From Thiolapillus brandeum (lineage in GTDB: Bacteria > Pseudomonadota > Gammaproteobacteria > Chromatiales > Chromatiaceae): a stretch of DNA of 5,925 bases. Shown here piece after piece: positions 1 through 5,114 of this stretch (the first letter of the stretch is position 1; the number at the start of each line of letters is the position of its first letter). The position numbers and the translations under genes are program-made. The stretch spans positions 1 through 5,925 of the forward strand of contig DRLF01000134.1 in assembly GCA_011051425.1 (NCBI GenBank), read 5' to 3'. The notes beneath the pieces were generated by a model. It was not told the DNA's origin. It did no database searches and was given only the letters and a program-made list of their open reading frames with translations.

Positions 1-557
1 ATCCAGCTCAGTATCAGCTGCTTGTCCTTCAGAAAAAAGAACACCAGCAGGGGCATCAGTACAAGATACACCAGTAGGGTGATGACACCCACTACCGATG
101 AAAGTGACCAGGACAGAACCTTCTGGCCGATGTTGCCTGCCTCGCTCCCAATAGTACCGATGACTTCCTGCACCTGATCCGCGGTGATGAGTTCAGGATA
201 TTTTTCCGGCAGCATCATCAAAGCCTGCTGCCCCTGTGCCAGCATGTTCGGCAACTGCTGCACCAGCTGGGTTACCTGACGGGACAGCAATGGCATCAGT
301 CCGAACAGGATCAGCCCCAGCACGATCAGGAACAGGATGAACACGACCACCACCGCGATCATGCGCGGTACGCCCAGGCGCTGCAGCGGCGCCACCAGGC
401 CTTCGAGCAGATAGGCGATAACGATACTGGCCAGCACCGGCGCCAGCATGTCTCCCATGGTAATGACGATGACAAAACCACCCAGCAGCAGGGAAAGCAG
501 AACCACGAGCTGGGGGTCTGAGAAAGTACGTCTGAGCCATTGAAAGATGAGCTGCAT
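1..557 (-). CDS. AI-2E/PerM-family permease, N-terminal part (runs off left edge)
   Basis: This is the first 185 residues of a polytopic inner-membrane protein of the AI-2E transporter (PerM/YdiK/TqsA) superfamily; the C-terminal part lies outside the window. Hydrophobic segments are visible at about residues 17-35, 36-56, 66-90 and 153-176. A soluble, amphipathic stretch rich in Gln and Met separates the third and fourth. The fourth segment ends in FFFLKD (about 173-178), a signature-like motif of the family. Members have been linked to autoinducer-2 export or to sodium/proton exchange, but most are uncharacterised, so the substrate here is unknown. The ATG at 557-555 follows the stop of the upstream gene by 11 nt and has a weak AGGCG element, so it is probably co-transcribed and translationally coupled. 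Family assignment is fairly sure; function is not. Confidence 0.85.
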   Translation of the reverse strand, partial: MQLIFQWLRRTFSDPQLVVLLSLLLGGFVIVITMGDMLAPVLASIVIAYLLEGLVAPLQRLGVPRMIAVVVVFILFLIVLGLILFGLMPLLSRQVTQLVQQLPNMLAQGQQALMMLPEKYPELITADQVQEVIGTIGSEAGNIGQKVLSWSLSSVVGVITLLVYLVLMPLLVFFFLKDKQLILSW

Positions 558-568
558 TTTCGCGCCTG

Positions 569-961
569 TTATTTTTCGTTTTTCTGCAGGTAAATCTCGT
601 AATGCTCCTGGAAAAGCACTTCGAGCTCATCGATCACTTCGGCTGCAGGCTGCCCCTGCAGCATGTGCGCTGTCATGAGCGAGGTGGCCCTGTCCAGCAG
701 GGCATCACGATCGATCATGGGAAAGGTTTTCGTCAGCCGGCGCATGGCAGCCACCACCGATTCCTCCTGGGGGCGGGGGATATCCTCAGGCAGGCTCGGG
801 CCACTGGCTTCGGCCGGTGCCTGAGCGCTTTCCTGTTCCTGCTGCTGCCACAGGAATTCGGCGAAGGCCAGCAGGCTTTCACGCCGCTTCCCGTCCAGGC
901 CGGAATACAGCCGCAGCAACCGACGCTGTTCCTTCGGCAGACTGACTGCGGGGGAAAGCAA
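569..961 (-). CDS. Conserved-looking hypothetical protein, 130 aa, TTG start
   Basis: I do not recognise a named domain. The predicted product is a soluble, acidic protein with no signal peptide or membrane segment. Residues 9-45 look helical and charged (LLRLYSGLDGKRRESLLAFAEFLW), a Pro/Glu/Ala-rich linker covers about 47-68, and a second helical part covers 69-128. The start is a TTG at 961-959: no ATG occurs in frame until deep inside the protein. An AAGGAAG Shine-Dalgarno sits 8 nt before the TTG, inside the last codons of the LysR gene. Only 3 nt separate the LysR stop from this start, and 11 nt separate its own stop from the permease ATG. It is therefore the middle gene of a compact three-gene unit. 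That packing and the strong ribosome site argue it is real; the role is unknown. Confidence 0.75.
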   Translation of the reverse strand: MLSPAVSLPKEQRRLLRLYSGLDGKRRESLLAFAEFLWQQQEQESAQAPAEASGPSLPEDIPRPQEESVVAAMRRLTKTFPMIDRDALLDRATSLMTAHMLQGQPAAEVIDELEVLFQEHYEIYLQKNEK

Positions 962-964
962 GAT

Positions 965-1864
965 CTAGTCTTCCTTTTCGCAATAACTGCGGGCAAATTC
1001 CAGCAGTTCATCCATGACCCGTACACGGAACTTCTGCTTCTGGTGCACGAAGGAAAAAGGACGGTGCATGGGAGGATCCAGCTCCAGCACTTCCAGGGTC
1101 TGCAACTTGAGCTCCTTGGCGATGGTGGCCTCGGATACGATCGAGATACCCATGCCCGCCTCCACGGCACCCTTGACTGCTTCCGGGCTGCCCAGTTCCA
1201 TCGCGACGTTCAGCCCATCCTTGCAGCCTTCAGCGTTGCAGACATATTCCTCGATGACCTCACGGGTGCCCGAGCCCTCTTCACGGCAGATGAAGGGATA
1301 CTCCATCAGTTCAGACAGCTCAACAACATCCTTTTCCGCAAGACGGTGGCCCTTGGGAACAATGGCGACCAGTTTGTCATCGCGGCAGCTTTCGACAACC
1401 AGGTTCTTGTTGCCTACCTGCGCTTCCACCACGCCCAGGTCGATGACATTGTTTTCCACCATGGAAACAATGCCTTCCGTATTGGAAACCTTCAGGTGAA
1501 TGACCACATCTTCGTATTTATTGCGGAAATCACCCAGCAACGAGGGCAACATGTATTCGGCTATGGTCGTACTCGCTCCGATGGTCAGCGAACCGCTGAT
1601 TTCCCCGGTCATTTCCCGGACCATGTTTTCCATTTCAGTGTATTGCTCGAAGATCTTGTCCGCATAGCCGTAAACCAGGGTACCGGCCTTTGTCAGGCTG
1701 ATGCGGTTGTGCGTTCGGTCGAACAGGCGGGTATTGAAATACTCTTCGAGCTGGCGAACCTGGAAGGTCACCGCCGGCTGGGTCATGTGCAGGGTTTCTG
1801 CTGCCTTGGTAAAACTCAATAACTTTGCGACTGTGAAAAACACCTGTAGTCTGCGGTCGGCCAT
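965..1864 (-). CDS. LysR-type transcriptional regulator
   Basis: The 299-residue product has the normal LTTR length and layout. Residues 1-60 hold the winged helix-turn-helix, with the typical SFTKAAETLHMTQPAVTFQVRQLE-type recognition region at about 17-40 and FDRTHNRISLTKAG forming the wing (48-61). A linker helix follows (about 62-88), then a two-lobed periplasmic-binding-protein-like effector domain (about 91-295) beginning GSLTIGASTTIAEYMLP. In general style it resembles the CysL/CbbR-like LTTRs, but the effector cannot be read from sequence. Five cysteines fall in the effector domain (160, 193, 209, 214, 295). The ATG at 1864 has a GGAG 11 nt upstream; an open extension to a GTG at 2002 has no LTTR-like residues and is not used here. 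It is divergent from fadL and leads the unit that continues into the 130-aa protein and the permease. Target genes are unknown; autoregulation and control of fadL are plausible. Confidence 0.93.
   Translation of the reverse strand: MADRRLQVFFTVAKLLSFTKAAETLHMTQPAVTFQVRQLEEYFNTRLFDRTHNRISLTKAGTLVYGYADKIFEQYTEMENMVREMTGEISGSLTIGASTTIAEYMLPSLLGDFRNKYEDVVIHLKVSNTEGIVSMVENNVIDLGVVEAQVGNKNLVVESCRDDKLVAIVPKGHRLAEKDVVELSELMEYPFICREEGSGTREVIEEYVCNAEGCKDGLNVAMELGSPEAVKGAVEAGMGISIVSEATIAKELKLQTLEVLELDPPMHRPFSFVHQKQKFRVRVMDELLEFARSYCEKED
969..975 (-). promoter_or_regulatory. Ribosome binding site that supports the TTG start
   Basis: On the minus strand AAGGAAG lies 8 nt upstream of the TTG at 961-959, overlapping the last codons of the LysR reading frame. 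It decides the otherwise unusual start of the 130-residue gene and suggests translational coupling to LysR. Confidence 0.6.
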
Positions 1865-2006
1865 AATGCTTTCTGCTCCCGATACCGGTAGTGCGGAACA
1901 TCCCCCTATTGGCAAAACGCGCCTCCACCCTTTCCTGTCCGACACTGGCGTCAAACCGGGAAAAGCAGGACAGGTTTGCCTGGACGTAAACTCCACAAAC
2001 ACCTGC

Positions 2007-2018
2007 GATAAATTTATC
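2007..2018. promoter_or_regulatory. Perfect 12-bp dyad GATAAATTTATC, possible operator
   Basis: GATAAATTTATC is a perfect palindrome in the AT-rich centre of the lysR/fadL divergent region. It fits the loose T-N11-A type of LysR recognition and lies just downstream of the minus-strand TATAAT at 2028-2023. The regulator that would bind it is inferred only from proximity to the LysR gene. Confidence 0.35.
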
Positions 2019-2022
2019 TTAT

Positions 2023-2028
2023 ATTATA
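2023..2028 (-). promoter_or_regulatory. Possible -10 element for the lysR unit
   Basis: A perfect TATAAT reads on the minus strand, about 160 nt upstream of the lysR ATG. I find no good -35 hexamer at 16-18 nt, so it would need activator help or is fortuitous. Initiation here would give a leader of about 150 nt. Confidence 0.3.
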
Positions 2029-2159
2029 AACTGCTAAAGCATAAACTTGCCACAAAAATACCGTGAATCCTTTGCTATTTGTCAAAAAAGCAACCGAAAG
2101 AACCATCTCCACCGCTATAAGAGATAGTGCTGGCATTTTTACGCGAATTGGCATAGCCT

Positions 2160-2186
2160 TTGAGTAATTTCGCCACAAAGTATCAT
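2160..2186 (+). promoter_or_regulatory. Weak candidate sigma70 promoter for fadL
   Basis: TTGAGT (2160-2165) and TATCAT (2181-2186) resemble -35 and -10 hexamers but are only 15 nt apart, shorter than optimal. The -10 overlaps the dyad at 2174-2191. Initiation near 2193 would give a fadL leader of about 80 nt. No better plus-strand promoter is visible in the region. Confidence 0.3.
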
Positions 2187-2191
2187 TTGTG
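2174..2191. promoter_or_regulatory. Inverted repeat CACAAA-N6-TTTGTG upstream of fadL
   Basis: Two perfect 6-bp arms are separated by 6 bases, the geometry of a dimeric regulator site, 80-100 nt before the fadL ATG. It is not the CRP/FNR arrangement (TGTGA-N6-TCACA has the opposite polarity) and does not match the FadR or PsrA motifs that I know. It overlaps the candidate -10, which would suit a repressor. Confidence 0.35.
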
Positions 2192-2271
2192 TCACAGGCA
2201 GGGTATCTGGCTTAAAAAAATGCAGGCCAGCACACAGGCGATACGTTCTATATCAAGGGAGACTCACCAGC

Positions 2272-3663
2272 ATGAGAAAAACACCGATTCGCAAGCCACT
2301 GGGCCTGCTCATTGGCAGCATCCTGACCACCACGGCGTTTAACGTACAGTCAGCCGGTTTTGCCATCATCGAAAACAGCGCAAGCGGCATGGGTAACGCC
2401 TTCGCCGGCGCCGCCGCCGTTGCCGAAGACGCATCCACCGTCTATTTCAATCCGGCTGGCCTGACCAACCTGTCGGGTTCTCAGCTGGTTGCCGCCGGAC
2501 ATATCATTGTTCCGGGCGCCGATTTCAGCAACCGGGGTTCCTATGTAAATCCCTCGCTCACTGGGGGCGCGCCTATTGCCGGCTCGCTTTCCGGAGCGAA
2601 TGACGACGGCGGAGAGACCGCTTTCGTTCCCAACCTCTACTACGCAACCCAGATCGATGACCAGTGGTTCGCCGGTGTCGGCGTCAACGCGCCTTTCGGC
2701 CTCGCCACAAAATATGATGATGACTGGGTGGGCCGTTACCACGCAATCCGTTCGGAAATCAAAACCATCAACATCAACCCCAGTATTGCCTACAAGCTGA
2801 ATGAACGTATTTCCCTGGGTGGTGGCGTCAGCGCCCAGTACATCAGTGCCACGCTATCCAACAACGTGGATTTCGGCACCATCTGCTACGGCCTTGAAGC
2901 CCAGATCCCCCAGCTGCCAGACGGCACCTGCGCCGCCGCGGGCATGATGCCCACGGGCTCCGATGGTTATGCCAAGGTCAAGGGTACCGACTGGAGCTTC
3001 GGCTTCAATCTCGGCGCCATGATCAATTTCACTGACCATACCCGTGTCGGCCTTGCCTACCGCTCCAACATCAAACAGAACCTCGAAGGCTCTGCCGATT
3101 TCCGTGTTCCGGCCGGTTTCCAGGCGATCCTTGACATGGGCATTCCCCTGTTCAGCAATACCAGCGCCACGGCTGACGTCGATCTGCCGGAATCGGCTTC
3201 CGTAAGTCTGTATCACGCTTTCAATGACCAATGGGCTGTTCTCGCGGACGCGACCTGGACCAAGTGGAGCCGTTTCGATGAGCTGGTCATCAAGTACGGC
3301 AACCCGGCGCAGCCAGACACAGTGCAGCCGGAAAACTGGGACAACAACATGCGCTATTCCCTGGGCGCCACCTACAGCCCCAGCCAGAAATGGATCTTCC
3401 GGGCCGGCTGGGCCTATGATGAAACCCCCATCAGCCGCACCAAGGACCGTACACCGCGCATTCCCGGCAATGACCGCACCTGGGTTGCCTTGGGCCTGGG
3501 TTATCGCATGTCCGACAGCCTGAGCCTCGACGCGGCTTATTCACACCTGTTCATCGACGATACCAAGATGGATGCGCTCGATCACAGCACCGGTCACCAG
3601 CTGATCGGCACCTATGAATCCGACGTGGACATCTTCAGCGCCCAGCTGAACTACAAATTCTAG
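2272..3663 (+). CDS. fadL: FadL/TodX-family outer-membrane transport protein (OmpP1)
   Basis: This 463-residue protein is a beta-barrel channel that lets hydrophobic compounds, classically long-chain fatty acids, cross the outer membrane. It has a basic N-terminus and hydrophobic core, with probable signal cleavage at about residue 27/28 (NVQS|AGF), giving a mature end AGFAIIENSASGMG like that of E. coli FadL. The family NPA motif sits at 60-62 (VYFNPAG) in the plug domain. Alternating beta strands fill the rest, and the last residue is Phe (LNYKF), the signal for BAM-assisted insertion. Two cysteines, 205 and 220, flank a loop and may form a disulfide. The ATG has a GGGAG site about 9-10 nt upstream. 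It stands alone: divergent from lysR and convergent with dsrE2, with its own terminator. The substrate is not readable from sequence; fatty acids, hydrocarbons or, speculatively, hydrophobic sulfur are possible. Confidence 0.93.
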   Translation: MRKTPIRKPLGLLIGSILTTTAFNVQSAGFAIIENSASGMGNAFAGAAAVAEDASTVYFNPAGLTNLSGSQLVAAGHIIVPGADFSNRGSYVNPSLTGGAPIAGSLSGANDDGGETAFVPNLYYATQIDDQWFAGVGVNAPFGLATKYDDDWVGRYHAIRSEIKTININPSIAYKLNERISLGGGVSAQYISATLSNNVDFGTICYGLEAQIPQLPDGTCAAAGMMPTGSDGYAKVKGTDWSFGFNLGAMINFTDHTRVGLAYRSNIKQNLEGSADFRVPAGFQAILDMGIPLFSNTSATADVDLPESASVSLYHAFNDQWAVLADATWTKWSRFDELVIKYGNPAQPDTVQPENWDNNMRYSLGATYSPSQKWIFRAGWAYDETPISRTKDRTPRIPGNDRTWVALGLGYRMSDSLSLDAAYSHLFIDDTKMDALDHSTGHQLIGTYESDVDIFSAQLNYKF

Positions 3664-3672
3664 GCGTTTGCA

Positions 3673-3702
3673 CCGGTTCAGGCCCACCAGGCCCTGAACC
3701 GG
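3673..3702. repeat. Strong hairpin directly after fadL
   Basis: CCGGTTCAGG (3673-3682) pairs perfectly with CCTGAACCGG (3693-3702), and two more pairs form past a one-base bulge. It starts 9 nt after the fadL stop and abuts the terminator stem. It has no T-tract of its own, so it is better read as a 3'-end stabiliser or an auxiliary part of the terminator. Confidence 0.7.
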
Positions 3703-3743
3703 AAGCAAAAAAAAGCCGCCCGTAAAGGCGGCTTTTTTTGCTT
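3703..3743. terminator. Bidirectional rho-independent terminator between fadL and dsrE2
   Basis: The GC stem GCCGCC (3715-3720) / GGCGGC (3727-3732) has a CGTAAA loop. It is flanked by eight A on the left and seven T on the right, and the pairing extends through AAGC/GCTT. It therefore gives a T-tract on both strands and serves the two convergent transcripts; dsrE2 ends 10 nt beyond it. Confidence 0.92.
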
Positions 3744-3752
3744 AAAAAACAA

Positions 3753-4235
3753 CTACATATACATACAAATATCCGCATCTCCGGCAAACTCGAAGAAGCG
3801 TGCCGCACCGGCCAGTTCGATGCCATCGATAAACTCGGAGGGTTCCATATCGAACAGCTCCACAGTCATGTTGCAGGCAATAAAACGGACTTCGGCTTCC
3901 TGGCTGAGTTCACGCAATTCAGTGAGACTGGCCACACCTTTGGCTGCCATCTGCTTCTTCATCATGGAAGTCATCATGGCTTCCATACCCGGCAATGCTG
4001 TCACCAGTACGGGCATCCACTTTTCCATGCCACCCGGCATGGGCATACCCGGATTACCCAGGGGCGTTACACGCAGGTGATCCAGATCCTTCTTCAGCAA
4101 CTGCAAGCCATAGAAGGTAAAGAAAATCTCCACATCATAGCCAAGTGCTGCAGCAGTAGAGCCGAGAATGAACGGAGGATAACCCCAGTCCAGGGTTCCT
4201 TTTGTGGCAATAATCGCCAGTTTTTTCTGTTCCAT
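3753..4235 (-). CDS. dsrE2: DsrE2-type sulfur carrier/sulfurtransferase (DsrE/F-like fold)
   Basis: The 160-residue product opens with a Rossmann-like strand and loop (LAIIATKGTLDWGYPPFILGSTAAALG, first part), then VEIFFTFYGLQLLKKD (35-50), which is typical of the DsrE2 branch of the DsrE family. A Met-rich hydrophobic middle (about 62-97, GMPMPGGMEKW onward) follows, and then FIACNMTVELFDM (118-130). Cys121 and Cys157 are the likely persulfide-bearing residues; Cys157 lies four residues from the C-terminus. DsrE2 proteins accept or store sulfane sulfur within the Rhd–TusA–DsrE2 relay of sulfur oxidisers. The ATG at 4235 has a strong AGGGGAG site about 7 nt upstream, partly covered by a small CTGCG/CGCAG hairpin (4248-4262). 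It is the last gene of the cluster, 47 nt after tusA, and ends at the shared terminator. Confidence 0.9.
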   Translation of the reverse strand: MEQKKLAIIATKGTLDWGYPPFILGSTAAALGYDVEIFFTFYGLQLLKKDLDHLRVTPLGNPGMPMPGGMEKWMPVLVTALPGMEAMMTSMMKKQMAAKGVASLTELRELSQEAEVRFIACNMTVELFDMEPSEFIDGIELAGAARFFEFAGDADICMYM

Positions 4236-4282
4236 TGGTTTTCTCCCCTGCGCAGAACGCAGTATCAGAAATCAACAGGCGA

Positions 4283-4513
4283 TCAGGCCTTCTTGATCAG
4301 GAAATGGAACTTGCCACCTTCTTCCTTGGATTCCATCAGCTCGTTTCCGGTCTGCTTGGAAAAAGCTTCGAAATCTTTAACAGAACCGGGATCGGTGGCA
4401 ATGATATGCAGTACCTTGCCGGAATCCAGAGCTGCCAGCGCTTTCTTGGCACGCAGAATAGGAAGTGGGCAGTTCAAACCGCTTGCGTCGAGTTCATCAT
4501 CAAAATCAGCCAT
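4283..4513 (-). CDS. tusA: TusA-family sulfur carrier protein
   Basis: The 76-residue protein is a small cytoplasmic sulfur carrier of the TusA/SirA family. The signature CPLPILRAKKAL spans residues 15-26; Cys15 is the persulfide-carrying residue and is followed by the conserved P-x-P. The compact two-layer fold ends with FHFLIKKA. TusA proteins take sulfur from cysteine desulfurase or rhodanese and hand it to tRNA thiolation, molybdenum-cofactor or sulfur-oxidation partners. Placement between a rhodanese and DsrE2 points to the oxidative relay rather than housekeeping tRNA modification. The ATG at 4513 has a GGAG 7-8 nt upstream. The gene lies 90 nt after the rhodanese stop, with a possible promoter in that gap, and 47 nt before dsrE2. 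Confidence 0.94.
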   Translation of the reverse strand: MADFDDELDASGLNCPLPILRAKKALAALDSGKVLHIIATDPGSVKDFEAFSKQTGNELMESKEEGGKFHFLIKKA

Positions 4514-4554
4514 GGGATTTCTCCAGTGTTTAGGGGTTTAAATAACAGTGCTTT

Positions 4555-4583
4555 CTTATATTCTAACTCTGCGAGAAAGGCAA
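4555..4583 (-). promoter_or_regulatory. Candidate internal promoter for tusA-dsrE2
   Basis: On the minus strand TTGCCT (4583-4578) and TATAAG (4560-4555) are separated by exactly 17 nt. Initiation near 4548 would give a leader of about 35 nt to the tusA ATG. This could let tusA and dsrE2 be expressed more strongly than the rhodanese upstream. Confidence 0.45.
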
Positions 4584-4603
4584 GCACCAGATGAAAAAAA
4601 GAC

Positions 4604-4924
4604 TCACAGAGTGGTAATTTCGTACCCGTTCCGAGCCCAGTCAATAATGCCACCACGCAAATTGTAGGCGTTGCCCACACCTTGCTGTTCGAGAAAGGCG
4701 CAGGCATGATAGGAACGCGCCCCACTGCGGCAATACAGGATGATATCCTTGTCCTTGGGAAGGTCCTGCAACTTCAGTGGAATAAGGTGCATGGCCAGGT
4801 GTTCAGCCCTGGGCAGCACGCCCTGACGAACTTCCGCATCGCTGCGAATATCCAGTAAAACAATATCCTCGCCTGCATCCAGCCGCTTTTTCAGCGTGGA
4901 TGAGTCGATCTCTTTGACTTGCAT
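4604..4924 (-). CDS. Single-domain rhodanese-like sulfurtransferase
   Basis: The 106-residue protein is one rhodanese domain. It has VLLDIRSDAEVRQG at about 22-35 (the DxR element) and a six-residue active-site loop CRSGAR with the catalytic Cys at 65, and it ends NLRGGIIDWARNGYEI. Such proteins move sulfane sulfur from thiosulfate, glutathione persulfide or other donors to an acceptor thiol, here most likely TusA. There is no signal peptide, so it acts in the cytoplasm. I take the ATG at 4924-4922, with GAGG five bases upstream, over an upstream TTG at 4951 because the extension has no rhodanese-like residues. It is the first gene of the rhd-tusA-dsrE2 cluster and divergent from cysG. Confidence 0.92.
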   Translation of the reverse strand: MQVKEIDSSTLKKRLDAGEDIVLLDIRSDAEVRQGVLPRAEHLAMHLIPLKLQDLPKDKDIILYCRSGARSYHACAFLEQQGVGNAYNLRGGIIDWARNGYEITTL

Positions 4925-4964
4925 TCCCACCTCAGATCTGGTCGATGGCAACTTGAATTGATGT

Positions 4965-4993
4965 AGTATATTATAATATCCTCATATAAGCAA
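4965..4993 (-). promoter_or_regulatory. Candidate sigma70 promoter of the rhodanese gene
   Basis: On the minus strand TTGCTT (4993-4988) and TATACT (4970-4965) are spaced by 17 nt. A perfect TATAAT at 4975-4970 overlaps as an alternative -10. Initiation near 4958 would give a leader of about 33 nt to the ATG at 4924. Confidence 0.5.
4968..4979. repeat. Perfect AT-only 12-bp palindrome over the rhodanese -10 region
   Basis: ATATTATAATAT reads the same on both strands and covers the candidate -10 of the rhodanese promoter. It may be a regulator site or simply the product of AT-rich promoter sequence. Confidence 0.4.
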
Positions 4994-5029
4994 TGAATAC
5001 GCAGCATAAACACCGGCAATATCAAGGTT

Positions 5030-5057
5030 TTTACAATACAGAACAGTTGCTTATGCT
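5030..5057 (+). promoter_or_regulatory. Candidate sigma70 promoter of cysG
   Basis: TTTACA (5030-5035) and TATGCT (5052-5057) are 16 nt apart, a good sigma70 match. Initiation near 5064 gives a leader of about 50 nt. It faces away from the rhodanese promoter within the same 190-nt region. Confidence 0.5.
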
Positions 5058-5114
5058 AAACTGCCAGCTCGCCCTTTTCCGGGGCCCCAACCCTCTTAAC
5101 ATGGCCGAAACCCA

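Larger units (their letters stand above)
1865..2271. other. Divergent intergenic control region, lysR / fadL
   Basis: These 407 bases hold no convincing gene. The part near lysR (1865-2000) is GC-moderate and would be the lysR leader. The core (2005-2055) is strongly AT-rich and contains a TATAAT on the minus strand and the perfect dyad at 2007-2018. The fadL side has the dyad at 2174-2191, a direct repeat TGGCAT (2131-2136 and 2149-2154) and the fadL ribosome site. This is the expected location for promoters of both genes and for LysR binding. Confidence 0.7.

Noticed and set aside
602..1822. Long plus-strand open frame of 406 codons antisense to lysR and the 130-aa gene
   Set aside because: It is the shadow of two well-supported minus-strand genes; its translation is His/Gln/Phe-rich and low in family-like features, and it starts inside another gene's 3' end.
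1865..2002. N-terminal extension of LysR to a GTG at 2002
   Set aside because: The extra 46 residues do not resemble any LTTR N-terminus; the ATG at 1864 gives the canonical start of the DNA-binding domain.
2131..2164. Sigma54-like promoter (TGGCAT twice upstream of fadL)
   Set aside because: Neither copy has the invariant GC at the -12 position after the correct GG-N10 spacing; the second reads GA instead.
2160..2342. Small plus-strand open frame of 60 codons overlapping the fadL start
   Set aside because: It overlaps the fadL signal-peptide region in another frame and shows no family features; the sequence is better explained as promoter and leader.
4591..4612. Terminator after the rhodanese (T7 on the minus strand)
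   Set aside because: The preceding stem ACTC/GAGT is only 4 bp, too weak for convincing termination; at most slight attenuation before tusA.
4925..4951. TTG start for the rhodanese, nine residues upstream
   Set aside because: The ATG at 4924 has a usable GAGG site and gives a standard single-domain rhodanese; the extension adds nothing family-like.
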